In this document: positions 45,029-54,119 of the stretch, piece after piece
How positions within the stretch are numbered: position 1 is the first letter of the stretch
How the letters are laid out: each line of letters starts with the position of its first letter
Origin: Asticcacaulis sp. AC460
GTDB lineage: Bacteria > Pseudomonadota > Alphaproteobacteria > Caulobacterales > Caulobacteraceae
Assembly: GCF_000495795.1 (NCBI RefSeq)
Contig: NZ_AWGD01000025.1
Location: forward strand, 1 to 64,000
Length of the DNA: 64,000 nucleotides
Direction: 5' to 3'
Notes under the pieces: generated by a model
The model's database searches: none
What the model saw: only the letters and a program-made list of their open reading frames with translations
What the model was told of the DNA's origin: nothing
Made by a program: the position numbers and the translations under genes

Positions 45029-47404
45029 ATGAGACCGCCGAAAGCTGCCGCTCCCCAAAAATCCGCCCAAAATTCAGCCGTGGCCGTGCGCCAGCAACTG
45101 GAAGCGCGGCTCGCCGCCGGAAACATCGACCCCACCTCGCCGCCGCAGCTGGCCGACCTGGCCCGCCTGTATCGCCTGGCCGGGGATACGCCGCAGGCGC
45201 TGGCCCACTACGCCCAGGCCCAGGCCGCCGGCACCCTGCCGCAGCTGGCCGTGGTCGATTACACCATGCTGCTGCTGGACAACGGCAAGATCGACGACGC
45301 CTTCGCCCTCGTGACGCCGTACTTGGCCGCCAAGCCGCGCGAATACACGCTCGTCAATCTGATGGGGGTGGTCCATCGCCGCGCCAAGCGCTTCGACGCG
45401 GCGCTGGAGCAGTTCCGTCAGGCGCGCAAGCTGGACCCCAAGGCCGTGGCGCCGTGGGTGAACATGGGCAATATCTACGGCGACATCCACGACGGCGCCA
45501 ATGCCGAGGAGATGTATTTCAAGGCTACACGGATGGAGCCCAAGAATGCCGAGCACGTCCGGCTGCTGGGCCGTTCTCAGCAGATGCAGGGCCAGTACGC
45601 CAAGGCCATCGCCACCTTCCGACGCAGCCTTATGATGAACGCGAACCAGCCCAAGGCGATCAAGGACCTGGCCTTTGTTCTGGCCCAAGACGGCCGCCAC
45701 GCCGAGGCGCTGCACATGATAGAGCAGCGGCTGAAGGCCAATCCGGACGACGCTGGACTTTGGGCAGCCAAGGGCGATACGCTGCGCCGGGCCGGCCGCG
45801 GTCCTGAAGCCGCGGAATCCCTGCAACAGTCCCTGCGGATCAATCCGAACGATATCGACGTATGGATCGGCCTGGCGCGGACCCTGGCGCCGGTCGACCG
45901 TGAAAAGGCCAATACCTGTTACCGCCGCGCCCTGGAACTAGACCCGCGCTCGCAACGCACGCTGGAAGAGTTCTGCGGCAGCCTGAACCGCAGCAGATAC
46001 GGCTCCGAGGCCGAGCATATCGCCGAGGCCTACCGGGTGGCCTGCATCCTGGCCGAACAGTATCGCGCCAGCGGATCACCCGTGTCGAGCGACGCCAAGT
46101 CCGTGCTGACGCGTTGCCTGGATTTCGACCGCGTCGCCGGGTTGGGCGACAAACGCAACATGTGGAAACACTGGCTGCGCAAGGGGGAGGGGGCGCCCTT
46201 CCACCTCGAACTGGCCGGCGTCAAGACCATGGAGGACCGGCTCGACCTGGTAGAATGCCACAGGACCTGGGGCCAACGCGTCGAGTCGACGCGGTCGCCT
46301 GCCGCCATCACCCATGCGCCGGCGGTCGGGCGGTCGAAGATTCGTGTCGGCATCTTCTCGAACGACCTGCGCGAACACCCTGTGACCTATTTCGCCCAGC
46401 CGCTGCTGGAGCAATACGACCGCAGCCGGTTCGAGGTCTATTGCTATTCCGGTTTCGCCGGCGCGCCCGACCGGGTGCGTCAGCATCTGGAAGGTCAGGT
46501 CGATGTCTTCCGTTCGGTGCCCGGCGTGCCGGAGATGAAGCTGGCCCAAACCTTTGCCGACGACCAGCTCGACATCCTCTTCGAACTGGGCGCGACCACC
46601 ATGGACAAGTTCGAATCCATGGCCTTCCGGCCGGCGCCGGTTTCGGTCAGCTGGCTGGGCTATCCCCATTCCAGCGGGTTGTCGACGATCGACTATGTCC
46701 TGGTCGATCCCTACCTGAAGCCCGAAGATCCGCGCCTGCTGATCGAAAAGCCGTTCGAACTGGCCGACACCTGGGTCACACTGGGCAGTATCGGCTTCTT
46801 CAATGTGCCGATCCTGGATGAGATTCCGGAAACGCGACGCGGTTTCATTACCTTCGGGACGATGAACAATCCGTACAAATATACGCCGGAAGGGATCGCC
46901 ACCTGGGCCGCCATCATGAACCGCGTGCCCAATTCGCGCTTCCTGTTCGTGCGTCCCGAAGGTGACGTAGAGGCTTTCCGCGTCAATGCCGAAAAGGCCT
47001 TCGGTGCACACGGTATCGCGCCGGACCGCCTGCTGTACACGGCGGTGCGCGGCCGCCACCTGCCGCATTATAACGATATCGACATCGCGCTGGACACCTT
47101 CCCGCATGTCGGCGGCACCACCACCTGCGAAACCCTGTGGATGGGCGTGCCGGTGATTACCCTGGTCGGTCCGGCCTTCTTCGAACGCCTCAGCTATTCC
47201 AACCTCAGCAATTGTGGCTTGGGCGACCTGTGCGCCTTTTCGCTGGCGGAGTATGTCGACAAGGCAGTCGAACTGGCCGGGGACCGCGCCCGGCGCCAGC
47301 ATCTGCGCACCAACCTTCGCGCCGATATCGCCAAACATCCGCTGGGGCAGCCCAAGCAGTTTACCGACGCCTTCTACGCCAAGATCAAGGATGTGCTGGG
47401 ATGA
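45029..47404 (+). CDS. TPR protein with GT41 (SPINDLY/O-GlcNAc transferase-like) domain
   Basis: A 791-residue protein. TPR repeats fill about residues 30-330 (for example [34 protein letters not shown]). The GT41 catalytic half follows, with [51 protein letters not shown] and [22 protein letters not shown]41 enzymes move GlcNAc, fucose or other sugars onto Ser/Thr of proteins; bacterial members glycosylate adhesins and flagellins. The stop overlaps the rfbF start (ATGA), so it is cotranscribed with the CDP-sugar genes and may use that sugar. The ribosome-binding site before 45029 is unclear. Confidence 0.92.
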   Translation: MRPPKAAAPQKSAQNSAVAVRQQLEARLAAGNIDPTSPPQLADLARLYRLAGDTPQALAHYAQAQAAGTLPQLAVVDYTMLLLDNGKIDDAFALVTPYLAAKPREYTLVNLMGVVHRRAKRFDAALEQFRQARKLDPKAVAPWVNMGNIYGDIHDGANAEEMYFKATRMEPKNAEHVRLLGRSQQMQGQYAKAIATFRRSLMMNANQPKAIKDLAFVLAQDGRHAEALHMIEQRLKANPDDAGLWAAKGDTLRRAGRGPEAAESLQQSLRINPNDIDVWIGLARTLAPVDREKANTCYRRALELDPRSQRTLEEFCGSLNRSRYGSEAEHIAEAYRVACILAEQYRASGSPVSSDAKSVLTRCLDFDRVAGLGDKRNMWKHWLRKGEGAPFHLELAGVKTMEDRLDLVECHRTWGQRVESTRSPAAITHAPAVGRSKIRVGIFSNDLREHPVTYFAQPLLEQYDRSRFEVYCYSGFAGAPDRVRQHLEGQVDVFRSVPGVPEMKLAQTFADDQLDILFELGATTMDKFESMAFRPAPVSVSWLGYPHSSGLSTIDYVLVDPYLKPEDPRLLIEKPFELADTWVTLGSIGFFNVPILDEIPETRRGFITFGTMNNPYKYTPEGIATWAAIMNRVPNSRFLFVRPEGDVEAFRVNAEKAFGAHGIAPDRLLYTAVRGRHLPHYNDIDIALDTFPHVGGTTTCETLWMGVPVITLVGPAFFERLSYSNLSNCGLGDLCAFSLAEYVDKAVELAGDRARRQHLRTNLRADIAKHPLGQPKQFTDAFYAKIKDVLG

Positions 47405-48171
47405 AAGCCATGATCCTGGCGGGCGGCCGCGGCACCCGCATCTCCGAAGAATCCCAGACCCGGCCCAAGCCGATGGTCGAGATCGGCGGCATGCCGATCC
47501 TGTGGCACATCATGAAGATCTATGCCGCCCATGGCGTCACCGACTTCGTCATCTGCCTGGGCTACAAGGGCTATTTCATCAAGGACTTCTTCTGCAACTA
47601 CGCCATGCACCGGGCCGATCTGACGGTCAGCCTTAAGCGCGGCGAGGTTACTATCCATGCCGCCGAGACCGAGGACTGGAACGTCACCCTGGTCGAAACC
47701 GGCGAGGACACCCAGACCGGCGGCCGCATCCGCCGTGCCGCGCATTATCTCGGTGATGACGGCGCCTTCTGCCTGACCTATGGCGACGGGGTCAGCGATG
47801 TCGATATCGCCGCTTCAATCGCTTTCCATAAGGAGCATGGCCGGCTGGCCACGGTTACCGGCGTCCAGCCACCGGGCCGTTTCGGTGCTTTGGATATCCA
47901 TGACGGCCAAGTCCGGCGCTTCCTCGAAAAGCCCAAGGGCGACGGCGGCGATATCAATGGCGGCTTCTTCGTGCTGGACCGTCGCGTGATCGACTATATC
48001 GAGGGCGACGAGACGGTGTGGGAAAGCGGGCCGCTGGAACGGCTGGCCGGCGAGGGACAGTTGATGGCCTTCCGCCACGATGGTTTCTGGCAGCCCATGG
48101 ATACCCTGCGCGAAAAGATGCAGCTCGAGCAGATGTGGGACAGCGGCCAGGCGCCGTGGAAAATCTGGTGA
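47401..48171 (+). CDS. rfbF: Glucose-1-phosphate cytidylyltransferase
   Basis: A 256-residue nucleotidyltransferase making CDP-glucose from CTP and glucose-1-phosphate. [21 protein letters not shown], and the later GDGVSDVDI and [10 protein letters not shown] are family marks. The length is typical for RfbF/DdhA. It overlaps the GT41 stop by four bases and its own stop overlaps the next start by four, giving a tightly coupled operon that commits glucose to CDP-deoxysugar synthesis. Confidence 0.95.
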   Translation: MKAMILAGGRGTRISEESQTRPKPMVEIGGMPILWHIMKIYAAHGVTDFVICLGYKGYFIKDFFCNYAMHRADLTVSLKRGEVTIHAAETEDWNVTLVETGEDTQTGGRIRRAAHYLGDDGAFCLTYGDGVSDVDIAASIAFHKEHGRLATVTGVQPPGRFGALDIHDGQVRRFLEKPKGDGGDINGGFFVLDRRVIDYIEGDETVWESGPLERLAGEGQLMAFRHDGFWQPMDTLREKMQLEQMWDSGQAPWKIW

Positions 48172-49205
48172 GTTCCGTATGGCAAGGCCGCCGCGTCATG
48201 GTCACCGGCCATACCGGCTTCAAGGGCGCGTGGCTGTGTGCCGTGCTAGAGAAGCTGGGCGCCGAAGTCACCGGCCTGGCCTTGGCGCCCGAGCCTGGCG
48301 ACAACCTGTTTGCTATGCTGGACCTGGCCGCGTCCAGCCGGTTGGCCGATATCCGCGATGTCGCGGCCGTCGCGCAAGTGGTGGCCGAGGCGCGGCCGGA
48401 GGTGGTTCTGCACTTGGCGGCGCAGTCGCTGGTGCGCAAGTCCTACGACCAGCCGTTCGAGACCTTCGACGTCAATGTCCGCGGCACCCTGACCCTGTTG
48501 CAGGCCGTGGTCGATAAGGCACCGGCGGCGCCGGTCCTGGTGATTACCAGCGACAAGGTCTATCGCAACGACAACCAGGGCCGAAGCTTCCTGGAGGGCG
48601 ACGCTCTGGGCGGCGAAGACCCCTACAGCGCCTCCAAGGCGGCGTGCGAGATCGCCGTGCGCGCTTTTGCCGACGCCAAAAGCCTGACGGTTGCGACGGC
48701 GCGGGCTGGCAATGTCGTCGGCGGCGGCGACTTCGCCCAGGACCGGCTGCTGACCGATGCCTGGCGCGCCTATACGACACGCACGCCGCTGACCCTTCGC
48801 CATCCCGACGCCACCCGGCCGTGGCAGCACGTGCTGGACGTGGTCTTCGCCTATCTGCGTCACGCCGCGCAACTTCTGACCGATGCCGATGGCGCTCCGG
48901 TGGCGGTCAATATCGGCCCCGAGGCCGAGCCCCTGACCGTTAGCGACGCCTTGGCGGCCTTCTATTCCCAACTCGACTGGAGTCCGCCGCGCCAGGTCCA
49001 AAGTGACGCCGCGCGGCCGGAAAAGACCCGGCTGGACCTGGACCCCGGCCTGGCCCTGCGTGCGCTCGGCTGGCGCAACCGCCTGTCGCAACCCGAAGCC
49101 CTGCATTGGGCGGCGCAATGGTACAGCGCCTGGCATAGCGGCCAGAACCCCGTCGACATCACCTCCGGCCAGATCGAGGCTTATCTCAATGCCCATGGAA
49201 GCTAA
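48168..49205 (+). CDS. rfbG: CDP-glucose 4,6-dehydratase
   Basis: A 345-residue SDR enzyme forming CDP-4-keto-6-deoxyglucose. [10 protein letters not shown] is the NAD site, SDKVYRN and [10 protein letters not shown] give the catalytic residues, and [11 protein letters not shown] and RPWQHVLD are RfbG-type marks. The start is GTG at 48168, overlapping the rfbF stop. Longer in-frame starts would run inside rfbF. Second step of the CDP-sugar pathway. Confidence 0.94.
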   Translation: MSSVWQGRRVMVTGHTGFKGAWLCAVLEKLGAEVTGLALAPEPGDNLFAMLDLAASSRLADIRDVAAVAQVVAEARPEVVLHLAAQSLVRKSYDQPFETFDVNVRGTLTLLQAVVDKAPAAPVLVITSDKVYRNDNQGRSFLEGDALGGEDPYSASKAACEIAVRAFADAKSLTVATARAGNVVGGGDFAQDRLLTDAWRAYTTRTPLTLRHPDATRPWQHVLDVVFAYLRHAAQLLTDADGAPVAVNIGPEAEPLTVSDALAAFYSQLDWSPPRQVQSDAARPEKTRLDLDPGLALRALGWRNRLSQPEALHWAAQWYSAWHSGQNPVDITSGQIEAYLNAHGS

Positions 49206-50430
49206 TAACTGCCGGTTTTGCCGCACCCCGCTGAACCGGGTCTTCCTGGATCTGGGGCGCACGCCGCTGGCCAACAGCTATCTGAGCGCAGCGCAGTTGG
49301 AGAAGCCGGAGCCGGTTTATCCGTTGAAGGTCCATGTCTGCGAATCCTGCCTGCTGGTCCAGGCCCAACCGGTTGTCCCGGCCGAGGACATCTTCAGCGA
49401 CTACGCCTATTTCTCGTCGTTTTCCTCGACCTGGCTGGACCATGCGGCGCGTTACTGCGCCGATATGCGCGACCGGCTGGGTTTGACGCCGGACAGTTTC
49501 GTCGTCGAAATCGCCAGCAATGACGGCTATCTGCTGAAAAACTTCGTCGCCGCTGGCATTCCCTGCCTGGGGGTCGAGCCCGCCGCCAATGTTGCGGCAG
49601 AGGCAGTTCGTCAGGGCGTGCCGACCGAGGTGGCCTTCTTTGGCGCCGAAACCGCGACGCGTTTGGGCGCGAACCGGCTGGCCAATCTGATGGCGGCCAA
49701 TAACGTCCTGGCGCATGTGCCCGATCTCAACGACTTCGTTGCCGGCTTCAAGATTTCGCTGGCGCCGGGCGGGACGGTGACGGTCGAATTCCCGCATATC
49801 CTGGAACTGATCCGAGACGTCCAGTTCGACACCATCTATCACGAGCACTACAGCTACTTCTCGCTGTATACCCTCGAAAAGGTCTTTGCCGCGCATGGCC
49901 TGTGCCTGTTCGACGCGCAACGCCTGCCGACCCATGGCGGATCGCTGCGTATCTTCGTCTGCCATGACGATGATGCCCGGGCAGAGGCAGCGAACGCCAA
50001 CCTGGCCGATCTGCGCGCCGCCGAAAACGCCGCTGGCCTGGATCGGATCGAAGGTTATGACGGCATGACATCCCGGGTCGATGCCGTCGTTTCTGGCCTG
50101 AACGCGTTCCTGTCGCAGGCCGCCGCGGACGGTAAGCGTGTCGCCGCCTGGGGCGCCGCCGCCAAGGGCAATACTCTGCTCAATGTTGCCGGCGTCAAGG
50201 CCGGTCAGATCGACTTCGTTGTCGACCGCAACCCGGCCAAGCAGGGGCATTACCTGCCCGGCAGCCATATTCCGGTGGTGACGCCTGAGACCCTGTTCGG
50301 CGAAAAGCCCGACTATCTGCTGATCCTCCCGTGGAACCTGGCCGGCGAAATCCGTGCCGAGGCCGCCGATATCCGGCAATGGGGCGGCCGCTTCGTTACC
50401 GCCATACCCGACTTGAGGATTCGCGATTGA
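49189..50430 (+). CDS. Sugar C-methyltransferase-like SAM enzyme
   Basis: A 413-residue protein of the TylC3/NovU/TcaB9-type methyltransferases. An N-terminal zinc motif is seen as NCRFC (8-11) and VCESC near residue 54. The SAM domain has VVEIASNDGYLLKNF and GVEPAANVA, and the C-terminal substrate domain shows AAWGAAAKGNTLLN. These enzymes methylate carbon 3 of a 4-keto-6-deoxysugar nucleotide. ATG 49189 has GAGG upstream; 49195 is also possible. It overlaps the rfbG stop, so the substrate is likely CDP-4-keto-6-deoxyglucose. Confidence 0.88.
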   Translation: MPMEANNCRFCRTPLNRVFLDLGRTPLANSYLSAAQLEKPEPVYPLKVHVCESCLLVQAQPVVPAEDIFSDYAYFSSFSSTWLDHAARYCADMRDRLGLTPDSFVVEIASNDGYLLKNFVAAGIPCLGVEPAANVAAEAVRQGVPTEVAFFGAETATRLGANRLANLMAANNVLAHVPDLNDFVAGFKISLAPGGTVTVEFPHILELIRDVQFDTIYHEHYSYFSLYTLEKVFAAHGLCLFDAQRLPTHGGSLRIFVCHDDDARAEAANANLADLRAAENAAGLDRIEGYDGMTSRVDAVVSGLNAFLSQAAADGKRVAAWGAAAKGNTLLNVAGVKAGQIDFVVDRNPAKQGHYLPGSHIPVVTPETLFGEKPDYLLILPWNLAGEIRAEAADIRQWGGRFVTAIPDLRIRD

Positions 50431-50957
50431 TGCGCTTCGAGGCCACGGTCCTTCCCGGTGTGATGGTGGTCGCGCAAACGCCGATCAGCGATGACCGCGG
50501 CGCGTTCGCCCGGACCTATTGCCGCGACAGTTTCACCGCCGCCGGGCTGGATTTCGTGCCGCTTCAGGAAAGCCTGTCGAAAAACCATGCCCGCCACACC
50601 CTGCGCGGCATGCATCTGCAGTCCGAGCCGCATGCCGAACAGAAGCTGGTTCGCTGTACGCGCGGCTCGGTGTTCGATGTCGCCGTCGACCTGCGTGCGG
50701 AAAGTCCCGCGCGCGGCCGCTGGGTGGGGGTCGAGTTATCGGCGGACAATGGCCTGGCGCTGTTCCTGCCGCGCGGCGTGGCGCACGGTTTTCTTACCCT
50801 GACCGACGATGCCGAGGTCTTTTACCTGATTGACACGGCCTATGCCGCCGGTTCGGCCACGGGTGTGCGCTGGAACAGCCCGGTCTTTAACATTGCCTGG
50901 CCGGCCATCCCCCAGGTGATGTCCGACCGCGATGCCCAATGGCCGGACGATGTCTAG
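50430..50957 (+). CDS. dTDP-4-keto-6-deoxyglucose 3,5-epimerase-like protein (RmlC type)
   Basis: A 175-residue cupin-fold enzyme. RGMHLQ and HAEQKLVRCTRGSVFDVAVDLR carry the RmlC active-site His and the Asp region; PRGVAHGFLTL is also conserved. In this CDP-sugar operon it most likely epimerises C3 or C5 of the methylated 4-keto intermediate, not a dTDP sugar. It begins in the stop of the methyltransferase (TGATG) and its stop lies inside the next gene's start. Confidence 0.9.
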   Translation: MRFEATVLPGVMVVAQTPISDDRGAFARTYCRDSFTAAGLDFVPLQESLSKNHARHTLRGMHLQSEPHAEQKLVRCTRGSVFDVAVDLRAESPARGRWVGVELSADNGLALFLPRGVAHGFLTLTDDAEVFYLIDTAYAAGSATGVRWNSPVFNIAWPAIPQVMSDRDAQWPDDV

Positions 50958-51813
50958 GGTCCTGGTCACCGGTGCGTCCGGCTTTGTCGGGCGCCATGCC
51001 CTGGCGCCGCTGGTCGCACACGGTTTCGAGGTTCACGTTATCGCGAGAACGAGGCGAAACGTGCCCGGTGTCATATGGCACAGTCTGGATCTCCTAAGCC
51101 AATCCGCCGACCCCTTGCTGGCCGAACTGCGTCCTTCTCATCTGCTGCACAGCGCCTGGATCACCGAGCATGGCCGCTACTGGGGGGCATCGGAAAATGC
51201 AGACTGGCTTCGCGCCAGCCAGGACCTGATCGAGGCCTTTGCCCGCCATGGCGGACGGCGCGTCGTCGGCGTCGGCAGTTGCGCCGAATACGACTGGACG
51301 CAGGAAGGGGATGTGCCCTGGCCTGAAACCCGATCGTGTGTTCCCGCCACTCTCTACGGCCAGGCCAAGCGCGACCTGGCGGCATGGCTGGACACGGCAG
51401 GATTGGACTACGCCTGGGCGCGACTGTTCTTCCTGTTCGGAGAAGGGGAGAGCCCGCAAAGGATCGTGCCCTATCTGCTCCAATGTGCGCTCAACGGCGA
51501 AACGGCGCGCTGTACCTCGGGCCTGCAAGTGCGCGACTTTCTCAGCACGCGGCTTTGCGGTGAATATCTGGCGGCAGTGGTCGCGTCGGATCTTACCGGC
51601 GCTGTCAATGTGGCCAGCGGGCAGGGGATTACCCTGCGCGACCTCGTGGAGCCGATCGAAGCCGCCACCGGCCGGACCTTGAACGTCGACTTCGGCGCAC
51701 TTCCCGACCGGCCGGGCGACCCGGTTTCGATTGTCGCAGACGTCACGCGCCTGCGCGAACTCGGCGTCCCGATCCAGGACCTGGTCGCCGAGTTGGTACG
51801 GATCGCGGATTAG
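50950..51813 (+). CDS. NAD(P)-dependent sugar 4-ketoreductase/epimerase
   Basis: A 287-residue SDR protein. TGASGFVGRHAL is the nucleotide site, GVGSCAEY contains the catalytic Ser region and LYGQAKRDLA gives Tyr and Lys. As last gene of the operon it most likely reduces C4 to finish the CDP-linked branched 6-deoxysugar. It overlaps the epimerase stop by eight bases. Its TAG stop forms the first bases of the second 102-bp repeat. Confidence 0.88.
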   Translation: MSRVLVTGASGFVGRHALAPLVAHGFEVHVIARTRRNVPGVIWHSLDLLSQSADPLLAELRPSHLLHSAWITEHGRYWGASENADWLRASQDLIEAFARHGGRRVVGVGSCAEYDWTQEGDVPWPETRSCVPATLYGQAKRDLAAWLDTAGLDYAWARLFFLFGEGESPQRIVPYLLQCALNGETARCTSGLQVRDFLSTRLCGEYLAAVVASDLTGAVNVASGQGITLRDLVEPIEAATGRTLNVDFGALPDRPGDPVSIVADVTRLRELGVPIQDLVAELVRIAD

Positions 51814-51913
51814 AGCGCGTTTCGATCCGGTAGAATCGGATCGGCGCTCTAAGTTTTTGTTTTTACGCGCATCTTAATCCAAAAAGTGCGTCACACTTTT
51901 TGGGATGCGCTCT
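51812..51913. repeat. 102-bp palindromic repeat, copy 2
   Basis: A direct copy of the repeat at 44900, identical in length and in most positions: AGAGCGCGTTTCGATCCGG start, ATCGGATCGGCGCTCT mid-hairpin, TCACACTTTTTGGGATGCGC end. It shares bases with the reductase stop and ends three bases before the convergent stop at 51917, so it fills the whole gap and probably acts as a two-way terminator. Confidence 0.85.
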
Positions 51914-51916
51914 AGA

Positions 51917-53083
51917 TCAGGCCAGGGACAGCAGGCGGTCCGAAGCCGCCAGGTTGTTGTCGATCAGGAACTTGGCCAGGTTGTCGGCGCGCATGCGGCG
52001 GTTCTCGTCAAAGGCCAGACCTTCGTCATAGCTCCACCTCACCATCTTCAGGGCTTCTTCGACGCCCACGTCCTTGAAGTCGGAAGCGGCGATCGACTTG
52101 ATGCCGGTGGTGGCCGACAACTCGCGCGTGCGGTTGTCGATATGGACGACCATGCCGGGGCGGCGGGCCTGGACGGCAAAGGCAACGCCGTGATAACGCG
52201 GGCCAATGGCGGCATCGTAGTGGCGCAGGAAATCGATCCAGGCAAAGCCATCATAGAAAGCGTAGGCGTGGCGGCCGAACCAGCGGACCATGTCCTCTAC
52301 CGTTTCGAAGCGTCCACCATAGGCCGCCAGCAGGTTCGGCAGCTTGGCTTCGTCTTCCTCGGTGAACTGCCCGGTAGCCAGCGAGATCATGATGTCCGGG
52401 TGCTGGATGACATAGGCGCCATGGGTGGCGGAGACGACATCAATCAGGTTGCCTTCCAGGGCGCGCGTCTGCGGGTGATACGGGTTGCCCGCGGCCACCG
52501 CGATCTTGGCGTCTGTGTCGCTGATCTCGGCGGCGGCGATGCTTTCACCCAGCGCCGTGTCCGGCGAAATGAACAGGGACGGACAGCCGGTAACGAACGA
52601 GTCGAAACCGATATCGGCCAGGACGCCACGGGTATAGTCGCCACGCACGCCGATATTGGACTCCGCGGACTCGTTCAGCTTGGTGACCACGCGCAGGAAG
52701 TGACGGGTGCCTTCCGGAATCTCGATTTCGGTTTCGTAATTGGTGGTCTGGGCGCCGAGGCCGACCAGGGTCACGGGCAGGCCGAAAGCTTCCAGCCGGT
52801 CGCCCCATCCCTTCAGGTCGGCATGCTTGCCGATCTGGTTGGCACAGCAGATGACGAGATGATCGAAGTGCTGGCGGATGCGTTCGGGCGTTTCGTGCCA
52901 GAAGGTCACGGCATACCGGTTGCCAAGCGACAACTTGGTGCCCATAACAAAGGCCAGGTTTCCGGTATTGCCGCCGACCGCCGCACTGTAGCGCTTGGTC
53001 ACAGGCTCAAAGGCTTCGAGTTCCTTAAACGTGCGGATATCCGCCAGATTATCGATAACGCCGACCCGCTTCGTCTTGTTCAT
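51917..53083 (-). CDS. Polysaccharide pyruvyl transferase family protein (divergent)
   Basis: A 388-residue family member. NTGNLAFVMGT, LVGLGAQTTN, VTGCPSLFIS and the RYHG motif in IGPRYHGVAFAVQA are aligned with the 384-residue trio, but it is clearly less similar. Its substrate (which sugar is pyruvylated, or whether it is a different transfer) is unknown. It lies just outside the repeat-bracketed cassette, in reverse orientation, and is divergent from the gene at 53262. The ribosome-binding site is weak. Confidence 0.85.
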   Translation of the reverse strand: MNKTKRVGVIDNLADIRTFKELEAFEPVTKRYSAAVGGNTGNLAFVMGTKLSLGNRYAVTFWHETPERIRQHFDHLVICCANQIGKHADLKGWGDRLEAFGLPVTLVGLGAQTTNYETEIEIPEGTRHFLRVVTKLNESAESNIGVRGDYTRGVLADIGFDSFVTGCPSLFISPDTALGESIAAAEISDTDAKIAVAAGNPYHPQTRALEGNLIDVVSATHGAYVIQHPDIMISLATGQFTEEDEAKLPNLLAAYGGRFETVEDMVRWFGRHAYAFYDGFAWIDFLRHYDAAIGPRYHGVAFAVQARRPGMVVHIDNRTRELSATTGIKSIAASDFKDVGVEEALKMVRWSYDEGLAFDENRRMRADNLAKFLIDNNLAASDRLLSLA

Positions 53084-53261
53084 ACGTCTTAATCATCCAA
53101 CCAGCTTTAGGAACTTTCCTCTAGAGAAATTCCCGCGGCAAGGCAAGTCGCGCGGCCACGGTAAACCCAAGTGACGAATTGGATTCGCCACAATGTTGCC
53201 CGCAAAGCTTGACCATAGGTCGGGTTCGTTCTTAATGGTATGATTATCCGCGCGAGGAAAG

Positions 53262-53990
53262 ATGTCCGATACCCTGATCCAGCACCAGCAGAACACGCAC
53301 ACGCAACTGGGCCGCAACGCCGACCTGATGCGCCTGGCCGCGAACCACCTGGGCGCCGATGCACCGATAAAGGCGCTTTCGTTCGGCTGTTCCGACGGTT
53401 CGGAGTGCGTTGACTTCTCAAAAGTATTTCCGAATGCCTCGGTCGTCGGCGCCGATGTCGACGCCAAGGCGCTGGCCACCGCGCAGGCCCTGAATCACCC
53501 CCGCATCAAGGTCGTGTTCTCGACGAAGAACAATATCGAGCCGTTGGGGCCGTTCGACGTGATTTTCGCGATGAACGTCCTGTGCATCTACCCGCAGACC
53601 GACGGACTGCCGGATATCGCGGACGTCTATCCGTTCGCCAAGTTCGATGAAGAGATCCAGCGCCTGGACTCCTACCTGAAGCCGGGCGGTGTCCTGGGAC
53701 TGTTCAATTGCCAGTACTATTTCGACGACACCAAACCCGCGGCCAACTACAAGCCGCTGGTCACCGGTTCGTACAAGCATGGCGCCTGGATCACGCGTTA
53801 CCGCCCCGACGGCCGTCCGGCCTCGAACAGCGTCTTCGAAATGTACGGTCAATCTTTCACGCTGCCGCAGTGGCGCGAATTTACCAAGACCCAGCCGGCC
53901 GCCTATACCGGCATGCGCCATGAATGGGTCGACCCTGACGCCTATAGCGGCCGTCATACCGATGTGTCCCTGTGGGTAAAGCAGGCCTGA
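53262..53990 (+). CDS. Class I SAM-dependent methyltransferase-like protein
   Basis: A 242-residue protein. ALSFGCSDGSEC is motif I, VVGADVDAKALATA is motif II and FDVIFAMNVLCIYP resembles the methylase motif IV region. The C-terminal part is rich in aromatic residues. CheR-like and sugar or protein methyltransferases share this layout, so the substrate is open. GAGGAAAG directly precedes the ATG. An ATGTTGCCCGCAAAG half-palindrome lies 55 bases upstream. It sits 129 bases before the third 384-residue pyruvyl transferase paralogue. Confidence 0.78.
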   Translation: MSDTLIQHQQNTHTQLGRNADLMRLAANHLGADAPIKALSFGCSDGSECVDFSKVFPNASVVGADVDAKALATAQALNHPRIKVVFSTKNNIEPLGPFDVIFAMNVLCIYPQTDGLPDIADVYPFAKFDEEIQRLDSYLKPGGVLGLFNCQYYFDDTKPAANYKPLVTGSYKHGAWITRYRPDGRPASNSVFEMYGQSFTLPQWREFTKTQPAAYTGMRHEWVDPDAYSGRHTDVSLWVKQA

Positions 53991-54060
53991 CGGCGACGAT
54001 CGTGCCGAAGGCTTGCCGCTAATCACCAGATTGTGCGGATACAGATTCCTCTGGATTTAG

Positions 54061-54119
54061 GCCGGGGGCTTTTATATGTTGCCCCGCAACATCTGGGCTG
54101 ATGGGCTAAGGAGCTGATT
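54061..54119 (+). promoter_or_regulatory. Conserved leader before paralogue 3, with TTG start
   Basis: GGGGGCTTTTATATGTTGCC and a GCAACAT half, then GGCTAAGGAGCTGATT before TTG. It matches the leader at 40562 base for base in long stretches. It contains a perfect palindrome ATGTTGC-CCC-GCAACAT at 54076-54092. The TATAT may be part of a promoter -10 region, though no clear -35 is visible. Confidence 0.6.
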
